Assembly: GCF_013705725.1 (NCBI RefSeq)
Contig: NZ_CP055481.1
Span: 4,712,001 to 4,776,000, forward strand
Direction of reading: 5' to 3'
DNA: 64,000 bases
DNA from: Klebsiella sp. RHBSTW-00484
GTDB taxonomy: Bacteria > Pseudomonadota > Gammaproteobacteria > Enterobacterales > Enterobacteriaceae
Below are positions 50,800 through 61,894 of this stretch, one piece after another. A model generated the notes under the pieces. It was not told where the DNA came from. It saw only the letters and a program-made list of their open reading frames with translations, and did not search any database. How positions within the stretch are numbered: position 1 is the stretch's first letter; every line of letters begins with the position of its first letter. Made by a program: the position numbers and the translations under genes.

Positions 50800-52668
50800 C
50801 TAAAATGCAAAGCAAGAGCAGCCCAGCACACCCCAGAATGCCTGCTCATCAGCAACCGGAATAGACGATTTGCGCGCAATATTATGCTGATGCCCATGTA
50901 CTCCACAGCTGCCACAGCACTGGTGCATCTGGACTATCGCGCCAATTTTCGACGCCGTCGGCGGCGCTGAACGGTAATGTCCCGGCACCTTCACTACCGG
51001 AGACCACTCAGGCAGCACGGGGATTGGCGGTGGAGCCAGCGGCGAGAAGTGCCCAGCGGCGTAAACGACTTTGCCGTCAACGAACGTCAACACCGACTCG
51101 ATTCCCTTAATTTCCTCTTCCGCGACGCTAAAGTAGTCTTTAGACAGCACCACCAGGTCGGCAAGCTGATCTGGCTCGATACGCCCTTTCTTACCCTGTT
51201 CGCTGGAGAACCACGCGCTTCCCGCGGTCCACAATTCCAGCGCCACGTCGCGCGGCAGGCGGTTGCTTTCGTCGTACATCGCCATCCCGCCAACCGTCCG
51301 CCCGGAAACCAGCCAGTAAAGCGCAGTCCACGGGTTGTAGCTCGCCACGCGGGTGGCATCCGTGCCCAATCCTACCGGCACGTCCAGCTCAAGCATCTTC
51401 GCTACCGGCGGGGTATGTTTGACCGCATCTTTGCCGTAGCGGTCGACAAAATATTCGCCCTGGAAAGCCATCCGGTGCTGCACCGCAATACCGCCGCCCA
51501 GCGCTTTCACGCGTTCGATATTACGCTCGGTAATGGTTTCCGCGTGATCAAAGAACCAGTGCAGGCCGTTGAACGGAATATCGCGGTTGACCTTCTCGAA
51601 GACGTCGAGCATCCGGCTGATAGACTCATCATAGGTCGCGTGCAGGCGGAACGGCCAGCGGTGTTCGACAAGATGGCGCACCACCCTTTCCAGCTCGTCT
51701 TCCATCCCTTGCGGCAGATCCGGGCGCGGCTGGAGGAAGTCTTCAAAATCCGCCGCCGAGAAGACCAGCATCTCCCCGGCACCGTTAGCACGGTAAAAAT
51801 CAGTCCCCTGCCCCGGCTTGAGCATGTCGGTCCAGCGCTCAAAGTCTTCCAGCTCCTGCTTTGGTCGCTGGGTAAACAGGTTATAGGCGATACGCACGGT
51901 CATCTGCTCTTTGGCGTGTAACTGCTCAATAATTTCATAATCTTCCGGGTAGTTCTGAAAACCGCCTCCGGCATCGATAGCGCTGGTCAGCCCCAGGCGA
52001 TTCAGTTCACGCATAAACTGACGCGTTGAGTTGATCTGCAGCTCCAGCGGCAGCTTCGGCCCTTTCGCCAGCGTCGAATAAAGGATCATCGCATTGGGTT
52101 TGGCGATCAGCATCCCGGTCGGGTTACCCTTAGCGTCGCGAACGATCTCGCCGCCAGCAGGATCCGGGGTCTCTTTGGTATAGCCCACCGCCTTTAATGC
52201 TGCGCGGTTAAGCAGCGCGCGATCGTAGAGATGCAGAACGAATACCGGGGTATCCGGCGCGGCGTCATTCAGCTCTTCGAGGGTTGGCATCCGCCGTTCG
52301 GCAAACTGGAATTCGCTCCAGCCACCCACCACCCGCACCCACTGCGGCGACGGCGTACGGTCGGCCTGATCTTTAAGCATCCGCAGCGCGTCCGCCAGCG
52401 AAGGCACGCCCTCCCAGCGCAGTTCAAGATTGTAGTTCAGACCGCCGCGGATCAGGTGCAGGTGGGAGTCGTTCAGGCCGGGGATCACCGTATGGCCTTT
52501 GAGATCGATAATTTGCGTTCCTTCCGCGGCAAAGCTCATGATCCGATCGTGACTACCGGCGGCGAGAATTTTACCGTTGGCGATCGCCACCGCATCGGCA
52601 AGCGGGTTTTGACGATCGAGAGTATGAACCCGACCGTGGGTCAGGATCAGTGTGGCAGTTTGCGACAT
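50800..52668 (-). CDS. YtcJ-like metal-dependent amidohydrolase
   Basis: The product has 622 residues. The Amidohydro_3 (PF07969) layout is clear: NDSHLHLIRGG carries the HxH metal site near 63-70, WFFDHAETITERN a later His, and GLGTDATRVASYNPW the Asp. Relatives hydrolyse cyclic amides, N-acyl or formyl compounds; the substrate is unknown. It lacks a secretion signal. A Cys/His-rich tail (MHQCCGSCGVHGHQHN, near 590-605) may bind a metal and is unusual for the family. It lies 24 bases after the ABM gene. Confidence 0.85.
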   Translation of the reverse strand: MSQTATLILTHGRVHTLDRQNPLADAVAIANGKILAAGSHDRIMSFAAEGTQIIDLKGHTVIPGLNDSHLHLIRGGLNYNLELRWEGVPSLADALRMLKDQADRTPSPQWVRVVGGWSEFQFAERRMPTLEELNDAAPDTPVFVLHLYDRALLNRAALKAVGYTKETPDPAGGEIVRDAKGNPTGMLIAKPNAMILYSTLAKGPKLPLELQINSTRQFMRELNRLGLTSAIDAGGGFQNYPEDYEIIEQLHAKEQMTVRIAYNLFTQRPKQELEDFERWTDMLKPGQGTDFYRANGAGEMLVFSAADFEDFLQPRPDLPQGMEDELERVVRHLVEHRWPFRLHATYDESISRMLDVFEKVNRDIPFNGLHWFFDHAETITERNIERVKALGGGIAVQHRMAFQGEYFVDRYGKDAVKHTPPVAKMLELDVPVGLGTDATRVASYNPWTALYWLVSGRTVGGMAMYDESNRLPRDVALELWTAGSAWFSSEQGKKGRIEPDQLADLVVLSKDYFSVAEEEIKGIESVLTFVDGKVVYAAGHFSPLAPPPIPVLPEWSPVVKVPGHYRSAPPTASKIGAIVQMHQCCGSCGVHGHQHNIARKSSIPVADEQAFWGVLGCSCFAF

Positions 52669-52692
52669 AACGCTCTCCTTCAGGAGGCTGAC

Positions 52693-53238
52693 TCAGTTTT
52701 TCTTTAACCAGCCAGCAAACAGACGGGTCACGATGGGCATCCAGAACCAGACCACCAGCGCGACCACACAGGCATCATTGATCAAATGCAGTAACAGACT
52801 TCCCTTCAGCGAGGGCAATAGCATTCCGGTTACCGTGGGCACCAGATTGGTACTGGGGAAAATCACCAGCAAGGTGATAAAAAATTGCTTCCAGCGCAGC
52901 GGCTGACGGACGTTGGCAGCCGGTGGCGTAAACCAAAAGGCCGGTTCGGTGCGTACTTCGGTCCGGTCGCCTTCGCTCAGCAGCGGTGCGATTTCGGCCA
53001 CCAGCTCGCGACGCGTTTCTGACTGCGTCCAGGCGTAAAGATGCTCAATGGTGTCAAAGCGAATGATAACGCTCCATAACTTCTGCCCGGCGACCGGGCG
53101 AATCACGTTGGCGCCAAGATGTCCGGGAAACTCCGCCGCAATCGGCATAATTTTACCCAGCCACTCTTCATAACGTTGGCCATGTTCGGGGTCGAGTACA
53201 TGACTGATAACCAGGGTCACCGATTTCTGCTGCGCCAT
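52693..53238 (-). CDS. ABM-domain protein with C-terminal membrane segments
   Basis: The product has 181 residues. An antibiotic-biosynthesis-monooxygenase (ferredoxin-like) domain occupies about 5-100 (VISHVLDPEHGQRYEEW), followed by about two membrane segments (FFITLLVIFPSTNLVP and ACVVALVVWFWMPIV). ABM domains are small dimeric oxygenases or sensors. Enterobacterial members with this tail are common, with no known role. It is likely in one operon with the amidohydrolase. Confidence 0.82.
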   Translation of the reverse strand: MAQQKSVTLVISHVLDPEHGQRYEEWLGKIMPIAAEFPGHLGANVIRPVAGQKLWSVIIRFDTIEHLYAWTQSETRRELVAEIAPLLSEGDRTEVRTEPAFWFTPPAANVRQPLRWKQFFITLLVIFPSTNLVPTVTGMLLPSLKGSLLLHLINDACVVALVVWFWMPIVTRLFAGWLKKN

Positions 53239-53423
53239 TAAGAGTTCCTTGCTTCAGGGTAATGACGGGATTTACCCCGCCATCAGCCATAAATGACAAT
53301 ACACAAAATCATTCATGCTGCATCGAGGCGGCAAGGTTGTACGTCCCCGGGAGGTGACATAAGTCAGTGACCGGGGCGGGCAAACGAAGCCAACAAAGAG
53401 GCAGCTTGAAGGATGAAGTGTAT

Positions 53424-54065
53424 TTAGGCTTGACGCTCCGGCGCGCCATGCACCATGGTATACGCGTAATCCACGCCCATTCCGTAAGCGCCGCTGTGCT
53501 CGCGCACCAGGTCCATCACTGCGTCATAGGTCTCTTTACGTGACCAGTCGCGCTGATACTCAAGCAGCACCTGCTGCCAGGTCACCGGCACCGCACCGGC
53601 CTGAACCATACGATCAATTGAGCGTTCGTGGGCATCAACCGAGGTGCCGCCAGAGGTATCGGTCACCACATAAACTTCATATCCTTCATCCAGCGCCATC
53701 AGCGCCGGGAAGGTCAGGCACACTTCGGTCCACAGAGCAGAGATAATCAATTTTTTACGCCCCGTCGCTTTTACCGCCGCCACAAAAGCCGCATCTTCCC
53801 AGGAGTTCATCGACGTGCGTTCAATGGGCTTCACATCAGGATGTACCGCCAGCAGTTCTGGCCAGATATAGCCGCTGAAGCTTTTAGTTTCTACTGAAGT
53901 ATAAATCACCGGAACATTAAAAATTTTCCCAGCCTTGGCCAGAGCCACCGTATTATTTTTCAGCGTCTGGCGATCAATATTAGCCACGCCAAAAGACATT
54001 TGCGGCTGGTGGTCAATAAAAATAAGAGCAGAGTTAGAGGGATCGATCAGTTCACGAATAGACAT
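53424..54065 (-). CDS. Isochorismatase-like hydrolase (YcaC-like)
   Basis: The product has 213 residues. The cysteine-hydrolase triad is visible: Asp in FIDHQPQMSF, Lys in TGRKKLIISALW, and Cys in WTEVCLTFPALMAL. The sequence is close to YcaC, an octameric hydrolase of unknown substrate. The LysR-type gene 291 bases away is divergent and is likely to control it. Confidence 0.88.
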   Translation of the reverse strand: MSIRELIDPSNSALIFIDHQPQMSFGVANIDRQTLKNNTVALAKAGKIFNVPVIYTSVETKSFSGYIWPELLAVHPDVKPIERTSMNSWEDAAFVAAVKATGRKKLIISALWTEVCLTFPALMALDEGYEVYVVTDTSGGTSVDAHERSIDRMVQAGAVPVTWQQVLLEYQRDWSRKETYDAVMDLVREHSGAYGMGVDYAYTMVHGAPERQA

Positions 54066-54356
54066 AACATATCCTGTTAATCAATGAGTTAAAAAGATAC
54101 TACCGTAGCCGTTGTACTGTCTGGATCCTGACTGATAAAGCATGGTGAGTATAGTCAGTAATTTCTAACGAGTTATTAAAGTTTTTTTTCTAATTTATTT
54201 CTGAAGAAAAAGTTATGGCTATTAAATTATCCATCACCATATTAATGAATTTATGTTCATCAAAATTTTACGCTTAACTGTTCTAAATTATTCACTGGAA
54301 CTGAATATCAGCCTTCGGTAAAACGTAGAGACTATTTTTTTGTTGGAATTTGACTC
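54066..54356. promoter_or_regulatory. Divergent promoter region, YcaC-like gene / LysR gene
   Basis: This 291-base AT-rich spacer between the divergent genes shows no open frame. LysR-type regulators usually bind such a region at a T-N11-A motif, but no one site stands out by eye. Confidence 0.4.
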
Positions 54357-55259
54357 ATGCGTTTAAACCTTGATGTCCTGCTGATCCTCGACGCGCTGGA
54401 CAGATATGGCTCTTTTGCCACCGCCGCCGAGTCACTCTTTAAGACCCCCGCCGCGCTGAGCTACATGATCCAAAAACTGGAGAACGATCTGAATATTACC
54501 TTGCTGGATCGCTCCGGACATCGGGCTAAATTTACCGATACTGGCAGAATGATGCTGGAGAAGGGGCGATTGTTGCTGAATGCTGCCAAAGATCTGGAAA
54601 AGCAGGCGGTTCAGCTCAGCGCCGGTTGGGAACGGGATCTGGCCATCGCACTGGATGACTCTTTCCCTTTTAATGCACTGTTACCGCTGATCGACGAGTT
54701 CTACTCACTGCATCCGCAAACCCGGCTTAACTTTACCCATCATACTCTCGCCGGTTCATGGGAAGAACTCACCCACAACGGGGCGGATATTATTCTCGGA
54801 GCGATTAATGAACCGCCAACGTCTGCCGAATGGTCGTGGAAAATGCTCGGCACAATGGACAATATTTTCGTCGTTGCGCCGGGGCATCCACTGGCGAAAA
54901 CCACCCAATCGCTGACCAACAAACAGCTGAGCCTGCATCGCGCGGTGGTGATCAGCGACAGCGCACGCAATTGCCATCCACTTAACAGCAATCTGCTGGA
55001 TGAACAGCCGCAAATTCGCGTCGATAGCTTCGCCAGCAAAGTAGAATTGTTACGCGCCGGGCTGGGCTGCGGCTTTTTACCGCGCCATATCGCCCGGCAG
55101 TGGCTGGAAAGCGGCGAGCTGGTGGAAAAGCCCGTCACTTCGTTTCGTGAGAAAGATATTACCTATATGGCCTGGCGTAGCGGGAATGACGGGCTGGCCC
55201 AGCGCTGGTGGCGTGAGGCCATTCTCCAGGACGAAAGACTGAGCCAGCTCTATCATTAA
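54357..55259 (+). CDS. LysR-family transcriptional regulator
   Basis: The product has 300 residues. A winged HTH at 1-60 ([39 protein letters not shown] region) is followed by a LysR substrate-binding domain (about 90-290). It is probably the regulator of the divergent YcaC-like gene and perhaps of the amidohydrolase genes beyond. Its TAA at 55257-55259 shares the palindromic TTAA with the stop of convergent malZ. Confidence 0.92.
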   Translation: MRLNLDVLLILDALDRYGSFATAAESLFKTPAALSYMIQKLENDLNITLLDRSGHRAKFTDTGRMMLEKGRLLLNAAKDLEKQAVQLSAGWERDLAIALDDSFPFNALLPLIDEFYSLHPQTRLNFTHHTLAGSWEELTHNGADIILGAINEPPTSAEWSWKMLGTMDNIFVVAPGHPLAKTTQSLTNKQLSLHRAVVISDSARNCHPLNSNLLDEQPQIRVDSFASKVELLRAGLGCGFLPRHIARQWLESGELVEKPVTSFREKDITYMAWRSGNDGLAQRWWREAILQDERLSQLYH

Positions 55260-57073
55260 CGGCTAAACCACACGTTGGCCGAGATAGCGGGTAGCGTCAG
55301 CACACCGTCGTGCAGTGCACCGGCTCCCTCTTTCAACTGCCAGCCGTTAACATCAAGCAGCGGTGAATCCTCAATAACGACCTCGCAGGCTTCGCCACGG
55401 TTAATCGCCACCAGCACCCGCTGCTGCTTATAGACGCGCGCGAACACTACCACGTTCTCTTCGGCATAAATCACCTGGCAGCCGCCGTAGCGCAGCGCCT
55501 GATTAGCCTTACGCAGCTTGCTCATACGCTTATACAAGCCGAGCAGACAGCCATCCTGTAATGCCGGATCCCACGGGAACGGCTTACGGCAGAACGGATC
55601 GTTATTGCCATCCACGCCGACTTCATCACCGTAATAAATGCACGGTACGCCCGGCCAGCTAAACAGCCATACCACCGCCAGCGGCAAACGTGCCACATCC
55701 TTACCCAGTAGAGACTTAAAGCGGGCAGTATCGTGGCTATCGAGCTGATTGAACATCCGCAACTGCTGCTGATGCGATAGCCCGGCGCGATAGTTATCCA
55801 TCCACGCCATGCAGGTTTGCGCATCGATTTTCTGCGGATCGTAGGAGATATCGGTATTGGCGAGGAAGCCCCACAGCGGGAAGGTAAACCCGCGGTAGTT
55901 CATCGCTGAATCTTCGGCATCAGCCTGTAGCCACTGGCGCGCATCGCCGAAATGCTCACCAAACACAAAGGCGTCCGGCCGCTCTTGCTTCGCCGCCTGA
56001 GTAATTCCGGCGATATGGCGCAGGTTATTACGCGCCCCGCCGCCCTCGCCCAGCATATGCACCACGTCCAGCCGCCAGCCGTCCATGCTCCACGGCGCTT
56101 TTAGCCAGTGGCGCACGACGCTATCTTCTCCGCCGTAGATTTCATTGACCAGGGTCTCTGATCGATAATCCAGCTTCGGCAAGCTGGCGTATCCCAACCA
56201 ATCGTGGGCAACGCCCTCTGGGGAAAAGTTATACCAGCCGCGCCACGGCGAAGCGGCATCGTGACAGGCACCGCCGCTGCCGCGCTGATGGCGATCGAAC
56301 CAGGCGTGCGAATCACCGCTGTGGTTGAACACGCCATCAAGGATCAGACGCATTCCCTCTTTTTGCGTATTGTGGCGCAGGCGCAGCAGCGCCGCATCGC
56401 CGCCAAACTGCGGGTCAACGCGCCGATAATCTTCGGTGTCGTATTTATGCACGCTGGGGGCGACAAAGACCGGGTTCAAATACAGCGCCGTGACGCCAAG
56501 CTGCTTCAGATACGGCAGCTTTTCGCTGATACCATCCAGATCGCCGCCATAAAAGGTGGAGCCGCCCGCCTCGCCGGTGAGCGGTTCATCCCACTCTTTA
56601 CGCACAATGTCGTGACCGGCTGCGTGATGATAGTAAACCTTGTCCTGTTCAGCCTCGCGCGACTGGCTGCGGGCAAAACGGTCGGGGAAAATCTGGTAAA
56701 ACACCTGGTCGGCCACCCACTGCGGCCCGCTGTCCGGAACATCGACGGCAAACTGCTCCAGCCGCGCCGGTGGAAAACGGTTGAACCCCTGCGGCGTGAA
56801 CCACAGCTGACGGTCGGCCCACAGCAGCTTGAAGCTATAGCGCCGACGCGGCTGCCCGTTGACGAGGTTGATTTCCCCGCGCCAGGCTACCACGCCTGGA
56901 TGCGGCTCCTGCCGCAGACGATGCATCGGCAGCGAAAGCTCTTCATTGTCCTCCTCCGCACGCAACGTCACTCGCGGCGGCAAATCGTCGCCGCTTAGCC
57001 ATAATGTAATAAACAGTCGTTCCTGCTGTTCCTTAATAAACGGAGCAACCGGGAGGTGCCATGCCTTCAACAT
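55256..57073 (-). CDS. malZ: Maltodextrin glucosidase
   Basis: The product has 605 residues, starting [16 protein letters not shown] as in E. coli MalZ. An N-terminal beta domain is followed by a GH13 barrel with [21 protein letters not shown] (nucleophile Asp), [11 protein letters not shown] (acid Glu) and [10 protein letters not shown]. It cuts glucose from the reducing end of maltodextrins in the cytosol. The start at 57073 matches the family; the frame to 57112 adds 13 residues. MalT-like boxes lie upstream. Confidence 0.96.
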   Translation of the reverse strand: MLKAWHLPVAPFIKEQQERLFITLWLSGDDLPPRVTLRAEEDNEELSLPMHRLRQEPHPGVVAWRGEINLVNGQPRRRYSFKLLWADRQLWFTPQGFNRFPPARLEQFAVDVPDSGPQWVADQVFYQIFPDRFARSQSREAEQDKVYYHHAAGHDIVRKEWDEPLTGEAGGSTFYGGDLDGISEKLPYLKQLGVTALYLNPVFVAPSVHKYDTEDYRRVDPQFGGDAALLRLRHNTQKEGMRLILDGVFNHSGDSHAWFDRHQRGSGGACHDAASPWRGWYNFSPEGVAHDWLGYASLPKLDYRSETLVNEIYGGEDSVVRHWLKAPWSMDGWRLDVVHMLGEGGGARNNLRHIAGITQAAKQERPDAFVFGEHFGDARQWLQADAEDSAMNYRGFTFPLWGFLANTDISYDPQKIDAQTCMAWMDNYRAGLSHQQQLRMFNQLDSHDTARFKSLLGKDVARLPLAVVWLFSWPGVPCIYYGDEVGVDGNNDPFCRKPFPWDPALQDGCLLGLYKRMSKLRKANQALRYGGCQVIYAEENVVVFARVYKQQRVLVAINRGEACEVVIEDSPLLDVNGWQLKEGAGALHDGVLTLPAISANVWFSR

Positions 57074-57151
57074 CGTTATTCCTCTCTTTGCAGAATGGGC
57101 ACACCTTGCCACAGCGTACAGGCGTATGACTCATCATCGGCAGAATTATTG

Positions 57152-57174
57152 GGGGAGGATGGCGGGGGTGGAGG
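57152..57174 (-). promoter_or_regulatory. Two MalT-like boxes upstream of malZ
   Basis: Read on the + strand, GGGGAGGATG (57152-57161) and GGGGTGGAGG (57165-57174) each match the MalT consensus GGGGA(T/G)GAGG at 9 of 10 bases. They form a direct repeat 13 bases apart, about 80-100 bases before the malZ start. E. coli malZ belongs to the MalT regulon, so maltotriose-dependent activation is likely. Confidence 0.6.
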
Positions 57175-57180
57175 GATCTC

Positions 57181-57209
57181 TTGCCGGATAGCCTGAGCGT
57201 ATCCGGCAA
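57181..57209 (-). terminator. Hairpin after proY
   Basis: TTGCCGGATA and TATCCGGCAA form a perfect 10-bp stem with a 9-base loop, 16 bases beyond the proY stop. There is little T after it. The sequence also resembles a REP unit. Confidence 0.6.
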
Positions 57210-57225
57210 AGAGAGAACAAAATGG

Positions 57226-58596
57226 CTACGCCTTCGCCAGCTTACGGTCGCGACGAGTTTTAAACTGCCAGCCCACCAGCAGCAGGATAATCCACGCAAA
57301 ACCGACGTACAGCGAGATGCGGGTATCCGGATGATAACCAATCAGACCAATAATAAAGACGAGGAATATCAGTCCGATAACCGTCGTCGTTACCCCGCCC
57401 GGCACCTTAAACTTCAGCGCTTGCGCCTCTTCCGGCGGCAGACGGCGGCGGAAGGCAATCTGCGACAGCAGGATCATAATCCACACCCACACCGTGGCGA
57501 AGGTGGCCAGCGAGGCAATCACCAGGAAGACGTTCTCCGGCATGATGTAGTTAAGATAGACCGCAAACAGCAGCGCAATGGTCATCACCATTACCGTCAC
57601 CCACGGCACCCCGCGGCGTGACGTTTTGGCAAACATTTTCGGCGCGCTGCCCTGCTCCGCCATACCGTGCAGCATGCGCCCCACGCCAAAGACGTCAGAG
57701 TTAATCGCCGACAGCGAAGCGGTCAGCACCACAAAGTTCAGGATGCTGGCGGCAAAGGTGATACCCAAATGCTGGAAGGTTAAGACAAACGGGCTACCGT
57801 TCGTTCCAACCTGATTCCACGGGTAGATAGACATAATCACGAACAGCGTGCCGACGTAAAACACCAGGATACGCATCGGGACCGAGTTAATGGCGCGCGG
57901 AATGGATTTCTCCGGGTCTTCCGCTTCACCAGCCGTGATACCGATGATTTCAATCCCGCCGTAGGCGAACATCACCATCTGCAACGACATCACCATCCCC
58001 AGCCAGCCGTTGCTGAAGAAGCCACCGTTGCTCCATAGATTATGGATGCCGGTCGGCTGGCCGCCGTTACCAATACCCCAGATAATGATGCCGAAACCGG
58101 CCAGAATCATGATGATAATAGTGGCGACTTTGAAGAAGGAGAACCAGAACTCCAGCTCGCCAAAGACCTTCACGCTCATCAGGTTGACGGCGCAGATGAT
58201 CAACACCACGCTGAGCACCCAAATCCAGTGCGGCACTGCCGGGAACCAGACGCCCATATAGATGCCGAAGGCTGTTACATCGGCGATGGCGACGATCAGG
58301 ATTTCAAAACAGTAGGTCCAGCCGGTGATGTAACCCGCCAGCGGGCCAAGGTAGTCCTGCGCGTAGCGTGAGAACGAGCTGGCGGCAGGGTTATGCACCG
58401 ACATCTCGCCCAGCGCGCGCATAATAATGTACGCCGCAACGCCGCCGATAATATAAGCCAGCAGGACGCTCGGCCCCGCCATTTTAATCGCATCAGCCGA
58501 GCCATAGAAAAGCCCGGTACCGATTGCCGAACCAAGAGCCATAAAACGAATATGCCGGGTACTTAGCCCACGCTTAAGCTTGTTACTACTTTCCAT
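57226..58596 (-). CDS. proY: ProY, proline-specific permease (APC family)
   Basis: The product has 456 residues, starting [28 protein letters not shown]. It has twelve membrane segments with the amino acid/polyamine permease signature near the start ([16 protein letters not shown]). In E. coli and Salmonella it is a cryptic proline transporter; its role in the wild type is uncertain. The ATG at 58596 is the family start; the longer frame to 58713 runs through the ERIC element. Confidence 0.93.
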   Translation of the reverse strand: MESSNKLKRGLSTRHIRFMALGSAIGTGLFYGSADAIKMAGPSVLLAYIIGGVAAYIIMRALGEMSVHNPAASSFSRYAQDYLGPLAGYITGWTYCFEILIVAIADVTAFGIYMGVWFPAVPHWIWVLSVVLIICAVNLMSVKVFGELEFWFSFFKVATIIIMILAGFGIIIWGIGNGGQPTGIHNLWSNGGFFSNGWLGMVMSLQMVMFAYGGIEIIGITAGEAEDPEKSIPRAINSVPMRILVFYVGTLFVIMSIYPWNQVGTNGSPFVLTFQHLGITFAASILNFVVLTASLSAINSDVFGVGRMLHGMAEQGSAPKMFAKTSRRGVPWVTVMVMTIALLFAVYLNYIMPENVFLVIASLATFATVWVWIMILLSQIAFRRRLPPEEAQALKFKVPGGVTTTVIGLIFLVFIIGLIGYHPDTRISLYVGFAWIILLLVGWQFKTRRDRKLAKA

Positions 58597-58654
58597 CGTG
58601 TTCCATGCCGTTTGTCTCCCCTGGCCTTTGCGGGGGCAAAGTTCAAAAGGAGCA

Positions 58655-58778
58655 TATACCCTAAATAATTCGAGTTGCTTGAAGGCGGCAAGGGAGCGAA
58701 TCCCCAGGAGCATAGATAACTATGTGACTGGGGGAGCGAGCGTAGCCAACGCACAAGCAACTTGAAGTATGACAGGTA
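58655..58778. repeat. ERIC element between proY and brnQ
   Basis: This is a 124-bp imperfect palindrome. It starts TATACCCTAAATAATTCGAG, its core reads AATCCCCAGGAGC...GTGACTGGGGGAGCGAGCG, and it ends CTTGAAGTATGACAGGTA. The core is that of enterobacterial ERIC repeats, at the usual length (about 127 bp). It would form a long hairpin in RNA. Confidence 0.92.
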
Positions 58779-58794
58779 GAACCAAAAAACAAAA

Positions 58795-58821
58795 AACCAC
58801 GGGAAGTTAAACCCCGTGGTT
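58795..58821 (-). terminator. Terminator of brnQ
   Basis: AACCACGGG and CCCGTGGTT form a 9-bp stem with a 9-base loop. On the - strand a T-rich run follows (six T, G, six T). It lies 25 bases beyond the brnQ stop. Confidence 0.93.
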
Positions 58822-58845
58822 CATCACTTAAATTTTCGACGTCGT

Positions 58846-60165
58846 TTAGTGTGCGCCGGATGTCACCTGACGCCCTACGGCACGATCCCAAACAACGGCC
58901 AGAATCAGCATTACTGCGGTCGGCATCAGCCAGGCCAGTCCCTGTTCTGCCAGAGGCAGACGCGCGGCCCAGGATGGCATAAAGTCGGCAAACGGTGACG
59001 CTTTAATGCCGTCAATAATACCAAACATCAGGCTGATAAACATGGCCGGTGCAATAACGCGGGACGAATTATGCCACCAACCGCGGGTAAAGCTTAATAC
59101 AACCAGTGCGATACACGGCGGGTAGATTGCCGTCAGCACCGGAATCGAAATCTGAATCAGATGGCTCAGCCCCAGATTGGAGACCGCCATCGAGAACAGG
59201 CCGAGGATAAACACCAGCGTGCGGTAAGAGAACGGCAGATACTGGGCGAAGAACTCCGCACAAGCACAGGTCAGGCCAACCGCCGTGACCAGACAGGCGA
59301 GAAAGATCAGCGCCGCCAGCAGGAAACTCCCCGCACCGCCGAAGGTGTGCTGTACGTAAGCGTGCAGAATCGCCGCGCCGTTGGCGGATTGCTCGACCAG
59401 CATGCCGCTATCGGAACCGAGGCGGAACAGCGCCAGATACAACAGCGTCAGGCCAACACCGGCCATCAGGCCTGCCCAGACAGTGTAGCGGGTCAGCAAG
59501 CGGGCTTCAGTGACGCCACGGGAACGCGCGGCGTTGACAATCACGATACCAAAGACCATCGCCCCGAGGGTATCCATGGTCAGGTAACCGTTGACGAAGC
59601 CGTTAGAAAACGGTGCGGTGCGATAGGCTTCCATCGCGTGGCTCAGCGGACCGGCAGGCCAGACGAACGCCGCAACGGCAAGAATAATCAGCGCGATGAT
59701 TTTCAGCGGCGCGAGAAAATTTCCCACCGTATCCAGCAGCTTGCCCGGATAGAGCGAAACGAGGATCACCAGTGCAAAATAGATAACGCTATAAATCAGC
59801 AGCGGCAGCGGACCATCACCGGTTAGCGGGGCAATCCCTACTTCAAAAGAGACGGTAGCGGTACGCGGAGTAGCGAACAGCGGCCCCACAGCCAGATAGC
59901 AGACCACAGCCAGCAGGATACCGGCGACTTTACCAATCGGCGTGCTCAGGCTCTCGACGCCGCCGCCGACTTTCGCCAATGCCACGACCGTTAGCACCGG
60001 TAAACCCACGGCGGTAATCAGAAAGCCAATAGCCGCGGTCCAGACGTGTTCACCAGCCTGTAAGCCAACCATCGGAGGGAAGATAATATTGCCTGCGCCG
60101 ACGAACAGCGCGAAGGTCATAAAGCCCAACGCAATGATGTCGCGAGATTTTAACTGATGGGTCAT
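58846..60165 (-). CDS. brnQ: Branched-chain amino acid transporter BrnQ (LIV-II)
   Basis: The product has 439 residues, as in E. coli, with twelve membrane segments. Near the start [17 protein letters not shown] is the LIVCS family signature. It imports Leu, Ile and Val with Na+ or H+. It is followed by proY, but a terminator and an ERIC element separate the two. Confidence 0.96.
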   Translation of the reverse strand: MTHQLKSRDIIALGFMTFALFVGAGNIIFPPMVGLQAGEHVWTAAIGFLITAVGLPVLTVVALAKVGGGVESLSTPIGKVAGILLAVVCYLAVGPLFATPRTATVSFEVGIAPLTGDGPLPLLIYSVIYFALVILVSLYPGKLLDTVGNFLAPLKIIALIILAVAAFVWPAGPLSHAMEAYRTAPFSNGFVNGYLTMDTLGAMVFGIVIVNAARSRGVTEARLLTRYTVWAGLMAGVGLTLLYLALFRLGSDSGMLVEQSANGAAILHAYVQHTFGGAGSFLLAALIFLACLVTAVGLTCACAEFFAQYLPFSYRTLVFILGLFSMAVSNLGLSHLIQISIPVLTAIYPPCIALVVLSFTRGWWHNSSRVIAPAMFISLMFGIIDGIKASPFADFMPSWAARLPLAEQGLAWLMPTAVMLILAVVWDRAVGRQVTSGAH

Positions 60166-60577
60166 AAATTCATTACTGCCTGTGGATGTGGTGTTGTAAA
60201 AACGGATAAATACCGCGCCTTCCCTTAGGGGATGATACAGCGGCCATTGTCAGTAAACTCAGCGGGATATGCTCCCAAAGCGGCGTGGAAAAGAATTGTT
60301 TTTTGAATTACCACGCAAAAACAGTCTGTCTGCGACTGTAGGGGGGCAATTTAAACGCTTATAACGTTTTAAAGCAAGGAGGGATCGTAAAAGCAGATGA
60401 TTATGCTAACTCTATTTTCATAGTCAGAATGATTGACCTGACTGATGGAAAACATGTGGCTTATCATGCGAACAAAAAAGCAGCGAACGTTCGTTAATTA
60501 CGCAAAACGAAATTGCCTGCAAATGAAAATGACCAGCCGAAGCTGGTCATTGGCAACTAATGCTGACAGGGCAGGAA
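60166..60577. other. Intergenic region between phoR and brnQ
   Basis: A 412-base spacer. Its low-coordinate part should hold the brnQ promoter, and the phoR terminator is at 60528-60551. It also contains the 10-bp palindrome CGAACGTTCG (about 60483-60492), which could be an operator. No gene is seen. Confidence 0.5.
60528..60551 (-). terminator. Terminator of phoBR
   Basis: AATGACCAGC and GCTGGTCATT form a perfect 10-bp stem with a CGAA loop (TTCG on the transcript strand, a stable tetraloop). A T-rich stretch follows on the - strand. It lies 26 bases after the phoR stop. Confidence 0.92.
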
Positions 60578-61873
60578 CTAGGGCTCATTTTTGGCAATTA
60601 AACGTTCCGGCAGCAAGAAGCTAAAACGCGTCCCTTTGCCCAGCGTGCTTTCAATTTCAAGACGGCTGTCGTGATGACTGATCGCGTGTTTAACAATCGC
60701 CAGCCCCAAACCGCTGCCGCCGGTTTGCCGCGATCGTGCCTTATCAACGCGGTAGAAACGTTCGGTCAGGCGCGGAATATGCTCCGGAGAAATTCCCGGC
60801 CCGTTATCCTCGACGCTAAACAACGCGCCGTGGGATGCCCGCTGCCAGCTCACGGTGATTTCCGTTCCCGCCGGGGTATGATTGACCGCGTTATACACCA
60901 GGTTGGAAATCGCGCTACGCAGTTGTTCTTCATTCCCCAACACTTTCAGCGACTCATCGACGGAAAAATGCAGAACATGCTTCTGCTGACTCAGGGTTTG
61001 CGCCTCGCGCTCCACCACCCGCAGCATCATCGGCACATCGATTCTATCGTTCATCGCCAGTACCGGAGCGGCCTCTATCCGTGACAGCGTCAGTAGTTGT
61101 TTCACCAGGCCTTCCATACGCTGGGTTTGCTCGCGCATGGTGTGTAACGCTTTCTCGCGCGTGCCCCCTTCCAGTATCTGTTCCTGCATCATCTCCAGAT
61201 ACCCCTGCAACACCGTTAGTGGGGTTCGCAGTTCGTGGCTGACGTTAGCAAAGAAGTTACGTCGCGCCCCTTCGAGCTGATGCATCTGCGTAACATCGCG
61301 CGCCACCATCAGCAGCTGTTTGTCGCTGTAGGGCATCACGCGAATTTCCAGATGGCGGGCGTTATTCAACACCAGATTCAAAGGCTTCGAGAAATCACGA
61401 TATTTCAGGTAGTTGGCAAATTCCGGGTAGCGCAGCAGGTTAAGGATGTTCTGTCCGTTATCGTCCGGCCAGCGCAGATTAAGCGTCTGCTGGGCCAGGC
61501 CATTACACCAGAACATCACGCCATCTTCGGTAGTTAAAACCACGGCATCAGGGAGAGATTCTGCGCCGCTGCGAAAACGCTTTATAAGACTACCCAGCTC
61601 GCGGCGGCGCTTTTTATTACGCATCTGCATCTGATGCAGGCCGTACAGCAGCGGTTCCCAACTGCCGCTGCCCGGCGGTGGCGTCATGCTGCGGTCAACC
61701 CACAGCCACCACGACAGACGCATAAGATTCCAGAAATGCCAGATAAGAAGGCCCGTTACCGCCGCCAATAAAAACCACGGCAGATAACCAAAAAACGCCC
61801 CAAGGATCAGGGCCGGGATACAACATAAGAAAAGCTCAAGCGCCAGCCTTTTCCATGACAGCCGTTCCAGCAC
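60578..61873 (-). CDS. phoR: Phosphate regulon sensor kinase PhoR
   Basis: The product has 431 residues, as in E. coli. Two N-terminal membrane segments are followed by a PAS domain (about 95-200), the dimerisation helix with the phosphorylated His in [17 protein letters not shown], and the ATP domain ([24 protein letters not shown]). It phosphorylates PhoB under phosphate limitation, controlled by PstSCAB and PhoU. It lies 21 bases after phoB. Confidence 0.97.
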   Translation of the reverse strand: MLERLSWKRLALELFLCCIPALILGAFFGYLPWFLLAAVTGLLIWHFWNLMRLSWWLWVDRSMTPPPGSGSWEPLLYGLHQMQMRNKKRRRELGSLIKRFRSGAESLPDAVVLTTEDGVMFWCNGLAQQTLNLRWPDDNGQNILNLLRYPEFANYLKYRDFSKPLNLVLNNARHLEIRVMPYSDKQLLMVARDVTQMHQLEGARRNFFANVSHELRTPLTVLQGYLEMMQEQILEGGTREKALHTMREQTQRMEGLVKQLLTLSRIEAAPVLAMNDRIDVPMMLRVVEREAQTLSQQKHVLHFSVDESLKVLGNEEQLRSAISNLVYNAVNHTPAGTEITVSWQRASHGALFSVEDNGPGISPEHIPRLTERFYRVDKARSRQTGGSGLGLAIVKHAISHHDSRLEIESTLGKGTRFSFLLPERLIAKNEP

Positions 61874-61894
61874 GGTTCACACTCCTGTCGAGAT

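Noticed and set aside
50977..51921. 314-codon + strand frame opposite the amidohydrolase gene
   Set aside because: A shadow frame in GC-rich coding DNA. The opposite strand encodes a clear amidohydrolase with metal motifs.
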